Origin: Chloroflexota bacterium
Lineage (GTDB): Bacteria > Chloroflexota > Anaerolineae > Aggregatilineales > Phototrophicaceae
Reading direction: 5' to 3'
DNA: 44,562 nucleotides
Assembly (NCBI GenBank): GCA_003696565.1
Contig: RFHA01000332.1
Location: 1-44,562, forward strand
The first letter of the stretch is position 1. Each line of letters begins with the position of its first letter. Below the pieces are notes generated by a model. That model did no database searches. It saw only the letters and a program-made list of their open reading frames with translations, and was not told the DNA's origin. Positions 1 to 8,703 of the stretch are shown in pieces. Made by a program: the position numbers and the translations under genes.

Positions 1-45
1 GACCCTTTTTCTACCTTTTCTGGCGCATTTTTTACCACAATAGCA

Positions 46-78
46 CAAAAATAGCCCGCAAAGAAAACTCGCGGGCTA
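46..78 (-). terminator. Intrinsic terminator of the yajC-secD-secF operon
   Basis: On the minus strand an 8-bp stem (TAGCCCGC / GCGGGCTA, 52-59 and 71-78) with an 11-nt loop is followed by ATTTTTG. It lies about 55 bases beyond the secF stop, which fits an operon end. It is back to back with a second hairpin serving the other strand. Confidence 0.75.
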
Positions 79-98
79 CTTAAAGTGCCAAAGTCGAG

Positions 99-130
99 AA
101 CAGGCGCAGATAAACCGCGCCTGTTTTTTT
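99..130 (+). terminator. Intrinsic terminator for a plus-strand gene left of the window
   Basis: The inverted repeat AACAGGCGC / GCGCCTGTT (99-107, 117-125) runs straight into a plus-strand T-tract ending at 130. It should stop transcription entering from a gene before base 1, which cannot be seen here. No coding region is recognisable in 1-132. Confidence 0.75.
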
Positions 131-132
131 GT

Positions 133-1494
133 TTATTGGGCTTCTTGTGCTAAATTTTTATTCCCTTTAACAAAAGGAATTTCCCCTTTTTCCCAAGCAA
201 CTAACAATGGCACTGCTGTGAAAATGGATGAATATGTGCCAGATAGCAGCCCAACAAATAGAACAGCGATAAATTGTTTAATAGTTTCACCACCAAACAA
301 AAGGATAGCTGCCATCACAAAAAAAGCGTTGAGTTGTGTGGCTAATGAACGATGAATTGTTTCCCAAATACTACGGTTGACAATTGTCTCGTAGGATTCC
401 CCTAAATGTTTGGGGATATTTTCGCGAATGCGGTCAAACATCACGATAGAATCCTGTACGGAGAAGCCAACAACCGTTAAAACAGCCGTTAAAAACAAGG
501 CATCAATTTCCCAACCGAGTAACATCCCCATTAAAGACATGAAGCCCATCACAACTAGGACATCATGGACCATTGCTGCAATGGCACAAATACCATAACG
601 TGTTGCCTTTGGAATTTGCCGAAATGCAATAACGATAAACCCTGTCACAACTAGGGCAGCCATAGCAACAGCAATAAATGCTGTACGGGTGACTTCTGCT
701 CCAACTGTTTCTGAAATACTGGAAATCCTTAAACTCGATCTGTCTAGCTCTGCAAGCTCTTCTAATCCACTGAGGATGTTATCATTGGTTGTTTGGTCTT
801 CAAAACCACCACGTACAGACCAGCGATAAGGCTTACGTTGAATGAAAGTCGCTTCTGGTAATGCTTGGGTTACAAATGCTTCATCGATTGTTTCGTCGCT
901 AATTGTCACTTCAAACACAGTTCCAGGTAGGCGTTCAAATGTAAGCGGGGAGCTTTCATTAAGAGCGGTTAAGGCTTCTTCCAGACGGTTGATGTCATTT
1001 GTTGGGGTGACGATCGTCCAAGAATTTTCTTCTGCCGGGCGAACAAATGCCTCATTCAGCCCTTGATTGACCAAATACTCACGCAGTTCTGCTGTGTCGA
1101 GCGTTGTGTCTGATGTGAAAGATATGATATAGACGGTTTCTTCTACCTCGCTAACCTGTACTGAAATATCAGGTTCAGGTAATACGGCAGTGATCGCTTG
1201 GTTAATTTCTGTCGCTGTAAGATTGCCTTTGACCCACCATTCTGAACCAGTGCTGCCCAAGCGTTGAATAACAACATTCTCCTCGCCGTTTTGTGCAAAG
1301 ACATCACGGATGGCGGATTCAGTTGCGCCTTCTTCAATAAAACGGAACTCATAGATGCTACCACCGACGAAATCAATGCTTAATTTGAATGGGGCACCGG
1401 TTTCGATTGTGGAAAGAACCATCATCAATATCCCTAGCCCAATGACTAGACCAGAGAATAAAAAATACCATTTGCGCTTACCAATAATATCCAT
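133..1494 (-). CDS. secF: Protein translocase subunit SecF with enlarged periplasmic region
   Basis: SecF is the RND-type membrane partner of SecD, which uses proton motive force to help pull Sec substrates across the membrane. It has an N-terminal membrane segment (about residues 10-30), the family motif DFVGGS at 41-46, five C-terminal membrane segments (about 270-435) and the SecF hallmark VQDSIVMFDRIREN at 346-359. At 453 aa it is about 150 aa longer than a typical SecF. The extra length lies in the first periplasmic domain, where three successive units (about 46-110, 119-188, 191-260) share a strand-helix-strand-helix look and a W-x-V core. The ATG start has a GGGAGAT ribosome site, 10 bases after the secD stop. 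Identity is secure; the triplication is my reading by eye. Confidence 0.95.
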   Translation of the reverse strand: MDIIGKRKWYFLFSGLVIGLGILMMVLSTIETGAPFKLSIDFVGGSIYEFRFIEEGATESAIRDVFAQNGEENVVIQRLGSTGSEWWVKGNLTATEINQAITAVLPEPDISVQVSEVEETVYIISFTSDTTLDTAELREYLVNQGLNEAFVRPAEENSWTIVTPTNDINRLEEALTALNESSPLTFERLPGTVFEVTISDETIDEAFVTQALPEATFIQRKPYRWSVRGGFEDQTTNDNILSGLEELAELDRSSLRISSISETVGAEVTRTAFIAVAMAALVVTGFIVIAFRQIPKATRYGICAIAAMVHDVLVVMGFMSLMGMLLGWEIDALFLTAVLTVVGFSVQDSIVMFDRIRENIPKHLGESYETIVNRSIWETIHRSLATQLNAFFVMAAILLFGGETIKQFIAVLFVGLLSGTYSSIFTAVPLLVAWEKGEIPFVKGNKNLAQEAQ

Positions 1495-1504
1495 CTGATC
1501 TCCC

Positions 1505-2992
1505 TTAAACGCCTAACAACCAGGGACGTTTTTCAATTGAATTTTTAGCTAGATCAACCATGACATAAAGAAACGTGCGTGTGACAAGAACCGCTGTAAA
1601 TAGGTTGAGTATCAACCCCAATGCTAAGGTAATAGCAAAACCGCTGACGATGCTTGCGCCGGGGGTTTGACCAAAGAAGAATAAAATGCCACAAACGATA
1701 ATGGTAGAGATATTTGAATCACGAATAGATGTCCACGCGCGATCAAAACCGGCATCGAGAGCATCGTTTAAGTTACTTCCTGCCCGCATTTCTTCTTTAA
1801 GACGCTCAAAGATAAGAATGTTACCGTCAACGGCTGTACCAATTGAGATCAAAAAGCCGGTTATAGCTGGTAAAGTTAGGGTGATTGGCACTAACTTAAA
1901 TAATGCCAAGTTAAGCAGCACAAAAACTAGCAGAGCTAAATCCGCTGCAATGCCAGGGACGCGATAGTATACAAGCATGAATGTCAATACGACAATGACC
2001 CCAACGATCCCTGCCCGGATGCTAGCACTAACTGATTCATCCCCTAAGGTTGCCCCAACAATTTCGGTACTTTCTACCCGTAGAGGGATTGATAATGACC
2101 CTGAGCGTAGCTGTAGTGCAAGTGTTTTAGCCTCTTCTTCTGTGAAGTTCCCGCTGATTGTGCCACCGGTATCCAATCTTGCGCGGATTGTCGGCGCAGA
2201 AAGCACAACACCATCTAAAACAATTGCCATGGGGTTACCAATATTAGCGGCGGTATATTCTCCAAATGAGCTATAGTTTGGATCAAGGATTTCATGATCG
2301 CCCGCAATATCGAACTGGATAACCCAGCCTTCTCCTTGTGTATATATTGCGGCGGCAGCATCTAAGCCGTCACCAGTCATAATGGTTTGAAATGGTTGCC
2401 CGGTGACTGGGTTCACTGCGCCCTGATCCAGAGGGCTTTCCTCTAACACTTCACCGTTTTCAGCAGCTAAGGCACGGCGTTGTGCTTGAATAGCGGCTTG
2501 TTGTGTCGTGAGAATGCGTTGCCCGCTGAAGTCTACCCCGACAACATCGCTAAAATCGACGAACTCTAATAAGGCTGTTTGTTGGATTGTCTTGATGGCA
2601 CGTTCTGGATTGGTTTCGCCAGGGAGTTCAACTAAGATGCGATCATTGCCAAGCGTTTGAACAGTGACCTCAGTAGTGCCTAGTGCATTGATACGCCGTT
2701 CAACATTATTAGCTGTTTCGGCTAAATCATCGGCATTAAATGCATCTGGTGGCAGCTCAGCCTGCATCAAAACACGCAAGCCTCCCACTAAATCTAAGCC
2801 GAGTTGGTAGTCAAATGTACCTTCATATTCTGAACAATCTTGCGGTGGCACAATTAACTCACATTCACGTAATGCATCTGGATCACCACCACGTCTTAGA
2901 AACTGTGGTGGGTTATTGTTTGGCAACACAATGTAAAATGTTGCCGCAACGAGGACGATAATGGCTAATAGCCAACGATAATGGTTGCTCAT
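1505..2992 (-). CDS. secD: Protein translocase subunit SecD
   Basis: SecD works with SecF and YajC as an accessory complex to SecYEG, pulling translocated chains out on the far side of the membrane. The 495-aa product has one N-terminal membrane segment (about 6-24), the first periplasmic domain starting at YQLGLDLVGG, a head subdomain with an extra acidic stretch around 165-215, and five C-terminal membrane helices. The signature VDGNILIFERLKEE in the fourth helix region matches the family VDANVLIFERIREE. The ATG start is preceded by AGGAAGG. It sits between yajC (69-base gap) and secF (10-base gap), an operon order common in bacteria with split SecD and SecF. Confidence 0.96.
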   Translation of the reverse strand: MSNHYRWLLAIIVLVAATFYIVLPNNNPPQFLRRGGDPDALRECELIVPPQDCSEYEGTFDYQLGLDLVGGLRVLMQAELPPDAFNADDLAETANNVERRINALGTTEVTVQTLGNDRILVELPGETNPERAIKTIQQTALLEFVDFSDVVGVDFSGQRILTTQQAAIQAQRRALAAENGEVLEESPLDQGAVNPVTGQPFQTIMTGDGLDAAAAIYTQGEGWVIQFDIAGDHEILDPNYSSFGEYTAANIGNPMAIVLDGVVLSAPTIRARLDTGGTISGNFTEEEAKTLALQLRSGSLSIPLRVESTEIVGATLGDESVSASIRAGIVGVIVVLTFMLVYYRVPGIAADLALLVFVLLNLALFKLVPITLTLPAITGFLISIGTAVDGNILIFERLKEEMRAGSNLNDALDAGFDRAWTSIRDSNISTIIVCGILFFFGQTPGASIVSGFAITLALGLILNLFTAVLVTRTFLYVMVDLAKNSIEKRPWLLGV

Positions 2993-3061
2993 AGCACCTT
3001 CCTGAAGATGATAATATGAAACACAGTAAAAAGTTGTTGAAGGTCTTCCTCCACCAACTTA

Positions 3062-3373
3062 TCACTCTTGTTCTAAGCTCTTGCGGGCGTTTTGTGAGAT
3101 TTCCTCTGCATCATATGGTTGCATTAAAGCCGCGGTGATGATGCGGATAACAACACCGTCCGCAATCTCTACGTAGGCAATCCCCATTTCTGCATCAATT
3201 TTTTGGATTTTACCGATAATCCCGCCATAGGTGATGATTTCATCGCCGGCTGCTAAGGAGCGAGCGAACTGCTGGCGTTTGATAAAGTCACGTTGTTTTG
3301 GGAACGTGACAAATGACCACCACGCACCCAGGGCTAGCAACAACACAAACGCTAAGAATGCAAATTCACCCAT
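3062..3373 (-). CDS. yajC: Preprotein translocase accessory subunit YajC
   Basis: A small single-span membrane protein (103 aa) associated with SecDF. The N-terminus is a hydrophobic helix (about residues 4-24), followed by the family hallmark of a basic stretch and a GDEIITYGGIIGKIQKID segment resembling the YajC consensus. The C-terminal part (EIADGVVIRI) is also typical. It is first in the translocon operon. ATG start with GGAGAT eight bases upstream. Length is normal for the family. Confidence 0.93.
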   Translation of the reverse strand: MGEFAFLAFVLLLALGAWWSFVTFPKQRDFIKRQQFARSLAAGDEIITYGGIIGKIQKIDAEMGIAYVEIADGVVIRIITAALMQPYDAEEISQNARKSLEQE

Positions 3374-3432
3374 GCCGTTATCTCCAAATTCGCTTGACCA
3401 GATGGTTGATTAAACCTACAATATGGTTCGCC

Positions 3433-3460
3433 ATTATACACCTGTCTGTTGTGTCGTAAA
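3433..3460 (-). promoter_or_regulatory. Candidate sigma-70-type promoter for yajC-secD-secF
   Basis: On the minus strand a perfect TATAAT (3433-3438) lies 16 bases downstream of TTTACG (3455-3460). Transcription would begin near 3426, giving a leader of about 50 bases before yajC. The -35 element is weak. Confidence 0.5.
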
Positions 3461-3503
3461 TAGGGGTGTTGTGGTTTTTATCACGAAAGTGAGGATAATC
3501 GGT

Positions 3504-4616
3504 ATGCAGTACCTAAAAAAAATCTTTCTGATTGGTTTATTGATGCTATTGGCTGTGATGTTCGGCACCGCACAAGCTGGTGATGTGATTCTCAGCAATA
3601 ATTCTGGCAGTGCCAGCACTGTATGGTATATCACAGGTGAAAAATCACTTGTGATGAATGGATTTGATCTACAAAGCTTGGGGATTCAGCGACCAGTGCA
3701 AGTAGAAAAAATTACGTTGGCAGTGCAAAGCCCTGTCTCTGGTCAACTTGTTGATGCGGTGGTATATCAAGATGCGAATGGTGGCTCGCCGATTGATGCA
3801 ACATTAGCAGGCAGTCAGCAGGTGAGCATTACAGAAGCAGGTGTTTTTACCGTAACATTCAGTCCACCTATTCAAATTACTCAACCAGTTATTTGGGCGG
3901 GATTTTATCTACCGGTGGATTTTGAATTTCTGGCAGATCGTTCTGGAACATCTGTATTGACATACTGGGCGTGGCAACCGAATAGCACATTTAATTTGAG
4001 TAATTTGTCTTCGGCAGCAGTTTTTGGTCCAGCGGATGGGTCTGCGCCTGTGAATATCAATATGAACGGCATTGCCCGGATTACAGTGGAGCTTAATACA
4101 GGTGGACAAACGCCAACCGGGGCAGCAACGCCTACACCTGTTCAACAAGTTGTTACAAATCCAGAAGAACCATTAATTGATTCACAGGGGCGTATTTTGC
4201 AAATTTTTGGTGGTAATACTGCGGATTTGTCATCGTTTTCACCGTATACACTTTGCCAAACCCTCTATTGGGATCGGGCTGATGTGAATTATACATATCG
4301 TGATAGTGTGGAACTTGGTTGTAAACTTGTGGATGACCGCTTTATTCCGGCTAACCCGGAAGGGTATGCACGCAGTACAGGTGTGATTTACGATGTGACG
4401 CTGTTTGGGCGTGTTTCGCCAGGCACCAATCCTATCCCATATCCAATTACACATTGTGTTGCGCCACAGGGTGGTGTGGCATTAGAACGTGGTGTGATCG
4501 GTTTGGCATGGGGCGCGCCACGTGAATGGGAAATTTTACCGACGGTACGGTATGGTAATTTCCTGTGTGCAGAGCTATATACATTTGGTAATGTCGCTGT
4601 TTTTATCCCGAATTAG
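3504..4616 (+). CDS. Secreted protein of unknown function
   Basis: I do not recognise the family. The start is set at the ATG at 3504 because GAGGAT lies seven bases before it and because it begins a clean signal peptide: a Lys pair, a long hydrophobic run, and a likely cleavage after AQA near residue 24. An upstream in-frame ATG (3423) would bury that signal. The mature protein (about 345 aa) has a beta-rich N-terminal half, a short Thr/Pro linker (TPTGAATPTPVQ, about residue 205), and a C-terminal half with four cysteines that could form disulfides outside the cell. Nine bases separate it from the next gene, so the two are probably co-transcribed. Confidence is for a real exported protein, not for any function. 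Confidence 0.85.
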   Translation: MQYLKKIFLIGLLMLLAVMFGTAQAGDVILSNNSGSASTVWYITGEKSLVMNGFDLQSLGIQRPVQVEKITLAVQSPVSGQLVDAVVYQDANGGSPIDATLAGSQQVSITEAGVFTVTFSPPIQITQPVIWAGFYLPVDFEFLADRSGTSVLTYWAWQPNSTFNLSNLSSAAVFGPADGSAPVNINMNGIARITVELNTGGQTPTGAATPTPVQQVVTNPEEPLIDSQGRILQIFGGNTADLSSFSPYTLCQTLYWDRADVNYTYRDSVELGCKLVDDRFIPANPEGYARSTGVIYDVTLFGRVSPGTNPIPYPITHCVAPQGGVALERGVIGLAWGAPREWEILPTVRYGNFLCAELYTFGNVAVFIPN

Positions 4617-4625
4617 AGTCTGATT

Positions 4626-5372
4626 ATGCGTATTGTCACCAACGAAGCATTAGTTAAACGGAATCGTAAAATAGCAACACGGCTATTCTTCTTTAGTTTA
4701 GGTGTGTTAATTTTGGGGTTTTTCTTGGCAAATGGCAATTTATTAGGGTTAATTCCAGAAGATGCTATAGACCCACAAGTTTATATGCTGTTTATGCCTG
4801 TTGTTTTGCTGGTAGGGCTTGTTACAACATTGATTTCTGTGCGGATGACTAACTTATGGATTCGTGTGCCCCGCCCGGAAGATGCTATTGCTGAAGGCTT
4901 AAAAGGCGTTAGTAGCAAAAATGTTTTGTATAACTATTTTCACTTTCCAGCGCGGCATGTTTTGATTACACAACAGGCGATTTTCCCAATTGTGACGCGC
5001 TTTCAGGATGGGAAATTCACCGTTAAAGGTAAAAAATGGCGTGCCCATAAAGGTCCAATTGGAACGATCTTCACATTGTTCCGGTTAGATGGCATTGGTA
5101 ATCCTTTCTTAGAAGCGGAACAAGCTAAAAAATATTTGGAATACATCATCGAAGACTATGATAAGACGATTCCTGTTCAGCCATTGGTTGTTTTTGTTGA
5201 TTCGCGCGCTCAACTGGAAATTGAAGACCCAATCTATCCGGTTTTATACGCTGATTCTAAGAAAACGCCTTCTCTTAAGAATTATCTCAAGGAATTTGGC
5301 GAAAACATCGAGCAACTTAGTGGGAAAAATCGTGAAGAGTTTCTTGAGGAGTTTGAAGCTGCCACCTTATAA
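4626..5372 (+). CDS. Two-helix membrane protein with NERD-like domain
   Basis: The 248-aa product begins with a basic N-terminus, then two membrane helices (about 18-36 and 52-74). The remainder is soluble and resembles the nuclease-related domain (NERD): a stretch like HVLITQQAIFPIVTRFQDGK, a following G-K-K-W turn, and later a PLVVFVDSRAQLEI strand. NERD proteins are often membrane-tethered and of unknown role; nuclease activity is inferred only from fold. I cannot point to a complete catalytic D/E-x-K set. Likely co-transcribed with the preceding secreted protein and convergent with the histidine kinase gene on the other side. Confidence 0.75.
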   Translation: MRIVTNEALVKRNRKIATRLFFFSLGVLILGFFLANGNLLGLIPEDAIDPQVYMLFMPVVLLVGLVTTLISVRMTNLWIRVPRPEDAIAEGLKGVSSKNVLYNYFHFPARHVLITQQAIFPIVTRFQDGKFTVKGKKWRAHKGPIGTIFTLFRLDGIGNPFLEAEQAKKYLEYIIEDYDKTIPVQPLVVFVDSRAQLEIEDPIYPVLYADSKKTPSLKNYLKEFGENIEQLSGKNREEFLEEFEAATL

Positions 5373-5383
5373 TGATGCAAAAT

Positions 5384-5408
5384 GGGTACAGTTTAAGAGA
5401 CTGTGCCC
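5384..5408. terminator. Hairpin between convergent genes
   Basis: GGGTACAGT (5384-5392) pairs with ACTGTGCCC (5400-5408) with one G-U pair and a 7-base loop. On the minus strand it is followed by ATTTTG. It sits between the stops at 5372 (+) and 5429 (-) and probably serves the minus-strand kinase operon. Confidence 0.5.
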
Positions 5409-5428
5409 GTCATTTCTATAATAAAAAA

Positions 5429-6634
5429 TTAAGCAATTGGTAGAGTGAAGTAAAATGTGGTGCCGATATTTTCTTCACTTTCCAGCCAAATTTGTCCGTC
5501 ATGTGCCTCAATAATCGCTTTCGTGATGACCAAACCTAACCCTGTGCCGGTTGCTGCATCTGCAGTGTGATCTGCACGGAAGAATTTTTGGAACATTTGC
5601 TTTTGATTCTCTTTTGATAGCCCGTAACCAGTATCTGCAACTGCAATACGCACCATATCGTGCCCATTGTCATGTTGTAAGTTGGTGAAAACATGAATTT
5701 CACCATTCGGGCGGTTATACTTGATAGCGTTTGTCAGCAAATTTAATAAAACTTGTTTGACCTTTCCCCGATCCCCTAAGATTGTATACTGCGTGTTATC
5801 AACTTCTATTGAGATACCTTTTTCATTGGCTTGTGGTAAAACGACCTCCACACTTTCTCGCAATAAATCAGCAATTTCAAATGGTTCGATTTGTAAACGG
5901 GCACGCCCTGATTCCATCTGTGCTAAGTCGAGAAAATCTGTTGTCAGGCGCATCAAACGGTTTGTCTCATTTTGCATGGTGAGGATGATATCTTTGCGCT
6001 TTTCTTCTGGTAAGTCGGATCGCATCAATAGGGCGGTACTAGCTTTTAATGACATGAGTGGGGTACGGAGTTCATGTACCATTTCAGCAATAAAATCGCT
6101 TTGACGAAATAGGCGTGCATTTTCTATAGCAACAGCGGCTTGGCTAGCAAGGGTTGTTAAAATGTTGATGTCGCTACTGGTAAATTTAGCATTCCCACGT
6201 TTGTTCACTGCCTGTACGACACCGATAACTTTTTCGTGAGTTCGCATTGGAACACCTAATAAGTTACGTGTTTGAAAGTCGATTGTGTTATCAACGGTTT
6301 GGAAGTGTCCGGGTTCATTCCGCACATCTTGGATAACTCGAGGTTCGCCATGCGTCGCAATCCAGCCTGCGATACTCCCCTCCATTGGAATGATAATATC
6401 ACTCAGTTGGTGCGGGCTGAGGTTAGAGGAGATTTCAAACCGCAGCTCACCTGTTATGGGGTCAATCAGCATGATTGAAGCGGCTTCTGTGTCAATCAGT
6501 TCAGTGGCAGCGGAGACAATCTGCTTGAGCAACGAGGTGTGATCATAAGTTGAGTTAAGCTGACGACTGATTTCAATAATCCGCTCATAATTAGCCAATA
6601 ATGTACTTTCTGAAGGCGTTTGTGTATCTGTCAT
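5429..6634 (-). CDS. GAF-domain sensor histidine kinase
   Basis: A soluble histidine kinase of 401 aa. A GAF domain occupies about 34-175. The phosphoacceptor region has the H-box EMVHELRTPL with His187. The HATPase domain shows the N-box (NLLTNAIKYN), the G1 box (VADTGYGL) and the G2 box (GTGLGLVI). There is no membrane segment, so it senses a cytosolic cue, perhaps a small ligand or redox state through GAF. Its ATG overlaps the sirtuin stop by four bases (ATGA at 6631-6634), indicating translational coupling. The response regulator/ParA fusion upstream in the same operon is the obvious, though unproven, phosphorylation partner. Confidence 0.93.
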   Translation of the reverse strand: MTDTQTPSESTLLANYERIIEISRQLNSTYDHTSLLKQIVSAATELIDTEAASIMLIDPITGELRFEISSNLSPHQLSDIIIPMEGSIAGWIATHGEPRVIQDVRNEPGHFQTVDNTIDFQTRNLLGVPMRTHEKVIGVVQAVNKRGNAKFTSSDINILTTLASQAAVAIENARLFRQSDFIAEMVHELRTPLMSLKASTALLMRSDLPEEKRKDIILTMQNETNRLMRLTTDFLDLAQMESGRARLQIEPFEIADLLRESVEVVLPQANEKGISIEVDNTQYTILGDRGKVKQVLLNLLTNAIKYNRPNGEIHVFTNLQHDNGHDMVRIAVADTGYGLSKENQKQMFQKFFRADHTADAATGTGLGLVITKAIIEAHDGQIWLESEENIGTTFYFTLPIA

Positions 6635-7392
6635 GTGATCTTCAACTCCACCTGTTTTACAATTTTGGGCAAAACATCCGCAGCGCGCCCATGAATAACT
6701 ACTTCAGCAAGATGATCAATAGGTGTTGGGTCTAAATTAATGATAATGAGTTTTGCACCGCTTCGCTTTGCCAAAACGGGGAGGTCACTAGCTGGAGCCA
6801 CCTCTAAAGATGAACCGACAATAATCATGAGATCACACTTGCGACTAGCATCTTGTGCGGCTTGTAACTCACGAAAGGGAAGTTGCTCACCAAATAAGAC
6901 GACATTTGGTTTAAGAACACCATTGTCACAAGCTGTGCATTTAGGAACTTGATGGTTCATCAATAATTGTTTGAGAATGATCTCTCCATCATAGACTTCT
7001 AAACAATGCAGACAAGTTGCTTGGCGTAAGTGTCCATGAAGTTCAAATATATTCGTATTGCCTGCGCGAGTATGTAGCATATCAATATTTTGAGTGATGA
7101 TAGCGGAGAGTTTACCGATTTGCTCAAGCTGCACAAAAGCTAGGTGGGCAGCGTTTGGAGCAGCGTTGATGGTGATTTCTGCTAGCGGGCGTACCCAATC
7201 ATAAAATGCTTGTGGGTTACGACGAAAGCCATAGATGCTTGCAACAACCAGTGGGTCTACATTGTTCCAAAGCCCGCAATCGTGACTGCGAAAATCCGGA
7301 ATACCGGAGTCAGTGCTGATACCTGCTCCGGTAAAACCCACAATATAATTGGACTGCTGAATTAATTGTGCTGTACGAAATATCTTTTCCAT
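6631..7392 (-). CDS. cobB: Sir2-family NAD-dependent protein deacylase
   Basis: Sirtuins remove acetyl or other acyl groups from lysines while consuming NAD. All core motifs are present: GAGIS (22-26) for NAD binding, QNID (101-104), catalytic His119 within FELHG, a zinc ribbon of Cys127, Cys130, Cys152 and Cys155, and the GSSLEVAP segment near 194-201. At 253 aa the length is normal. It lies between a response regulator/ParA gene (6-base gap) and a histidine kinase (4-base overlap), an unusual neighbourhood for a sirtuin. No clear ribosome site precedes the ATG, so its translation may depend on that of the regulator. Confidence 0.94.
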   Translation of the reverse strand: MEKIFRTAQLIQQSNYIVGFTGAGISTDSGIPDFRSHDCGLWNNVDPLVVASIYGFRRNPQAFYDWVRPLAEITINAAPNAAHLAFVQLEQIGKLSAIITQNIDMLHTRAGNTNIFELHGHLRQATCLHCLEVYDGEIILKQLLMNHQVPKCTACDNGVLKPNVVLFGEQLPFRELQAAQDASRKCDLMIIVGSSLEVAPASDLPVLAKRSGAKLIIINLDPTPIDHLAEVVIHGRAADVLPKIVKQVELKIT

Positions 7393-7398
7393 AAAGGA

Positions 7399-8538
7399 CT
7401 AGCTTTTTTCAATACGTGCTTTGATTTCCTCACCCATTTTAATCAGTTGGCTAGAAACAACGGCGTTTGGTTGATAGTAAACGAGGGGGGTTGCTGCTTC
7501 CATAGCTTGGAATGCCAAATCCGGGGCGGGGGAAATAATGGCACGTATATCTTGACCTAAAATATGTTCAACTTCATGCCAGGGTGGTTGCTGGCTGACT
7601 TGTACACGATTAACAACTACCAAATATACCCGTTCGCGGTCTGTACGCCCAATTTCTTGGAGCATTTCGCGCGCCATCGCTAAGGTTACGCCTGCAGGAT
7701 CAACCACCATCACTAGCGTATCCATTTCACTTTGCAAACGACTCAAAAGCGGTGTATAGCCGCATCCTAAGTCAAATACAGAGGGTTTGCCTATCATGCG
7801 CATTTCCCGCACAATAGCGAGGGCTGTATCGGTTGGAATATTGATTAACCCTTCTTTAGCGCGGGAAGATGATAATAATGCTCGTAAACCAGAAGGGTGT
7901 ACCACGATTTCTTGCTCGATGATACTGCTGTTGATCTCTAATGCGGGGCGTTTAAGTAGGTTTGCCATCCCTGTTGAACGCCCCATGCCTAGGGCTAGCC
8001 CTAAGCTTCCCATACCTAGGCGAAAATCTGCCACAATAGGGTTCATATTGAACTCACGCAAAGTCGCTGCTAAGTTGAGGGCGATTGTGGTTGTTCCAAT
8101 GCCGCCCTTAGCCCCCACAACACCAATGGTTGTGCCACGTCGCGCTGTGTTACGGTTTCCTTTATTGGCGCGGCGTTGTAAAATTGCCTTGACTCTGGAT
8201 GCAAGCTCTTGGGGGTGTGTGGGTTTAGTCAGGTAGTCGTCTGCGCCTGCTTCAAACCCGGCGACCTTATCATCGATGAGGGTCTTTGCTGTGAACATAA
8301 TGATCGGAATATCTTCTGTTGAGGAGTCCATTTTAAGGCGGCGGCAGACTTCGTATCCATTCATGTCTGGCATCATCACGTCCAGGATGATTAAATCCGG
8401 CAATTCACTTTGTGCCTTCATGATGGCTTGGTTGCCTGCACTAGCTGCGACGACTTCATAACCATGCCGTTGTAGCATTAAGCCGATTAGTTTTAAACTG
8501 TCTAAATCATCATCAACAATTAGGATTTTTTCTGCCAT
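7399..8538 (-). CDS. Response regulator receiver fused to ParA/MinD-like ATPase
   Basis: Residues 1-122 form a receiver domain: acidic pocket Asp9-Asp11, phosphoacceptor Asp53 in ILDVMMPD, and Lys105 in YLTKP. After a basic linker, residues 136-379 form a P-loop ATPase of the ParA/MinD class with the deviant Walker A motif KGGIGTTT (144-151). This receiver-plus-MinD layout resembles the CpaE/TadZ localisation proteins of pilus systems, but no Tad or pilus genes are visible here. The ATPase half could act in positioning or partitioning under control of receiver phosphorylation. First gene of a three-gene operon with the sirtuin and GAF kinase; a second kinase is divergent. Confidence 0.92.
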   Translation of the reverse strand: MAEKILIVDDDLDSLKLIGLMLQRHGYEVVAASAGNQAIMKAQSELPDLIILDVMMPDMNGYEVCRRLKMDSSTEDIPIIMFTAKTLIDDKVAGFEAGADDYLTKPTHPQELASRVKAILQRRANKGNRNTARRGTTIGVVGAKGGIGTTTIALNLAATLREFNMNPIVADFRLGMGSLGLALGMGRSTGMANLLKRPALEINSSIIEQEIVVHPSGLRALLSSSRAKEGLINIPTDTALAIVREMRMIGKPSVFDLGCGYTPLLSRLQSEMDTLVMVVDPAGVTLAMAREMLQEIGRTDRERVYLVVVNRVQVSQQPPWHEVEHILGQDIRAIISPAPDLAFQAMEAATPLVYYQPNAVVSSQLIKMGEEIKARIEKS

Positions 8539-8638
8539 GCTCTACCATATATTTGTATTCATACGTAATGAAGCCAAGTCTAGCACGAAAGAATTGAGGC
8601 TGCAAGCAGCCTGATCGTTATGATTTCCCAACCTAAAC

Positions 8639-8667
8639 TTGCCCACATCTAAGGACAAGTTTATAAT
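8639..8667 (+). promoter_or_regulatory. Sigma-70-type promoter for the histidine kinase at 8704
   Basis: TTGCCC (8639-8644) and a perfect TATAAT (8662-8667) are separated by 17 bases. Transcription would begin about 30 bases before the start codon. Confidence 0.75.
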
Positions 8668-8703
8668 CCATAGTGTTTAGACTTAGTAGAGTGAGGGCAT
8701 ATA

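Noticed and set aside
5158-5421. 87-aa open frame overlapping the end of the NERD-like gene
   Set aside because: It is a +1 shadow frame without a ribosome site or similarity to known proteins; the NERD-like frame itself is intact.
7399-8538. Part of a Tad/Flp pilus locus (CpaE-like)
   Set aside because: The architecture is CpaE-like, but no cpaF, tadB/C, secretin or prepilin genes are nearby, so pilus assembly cannot be claimed.
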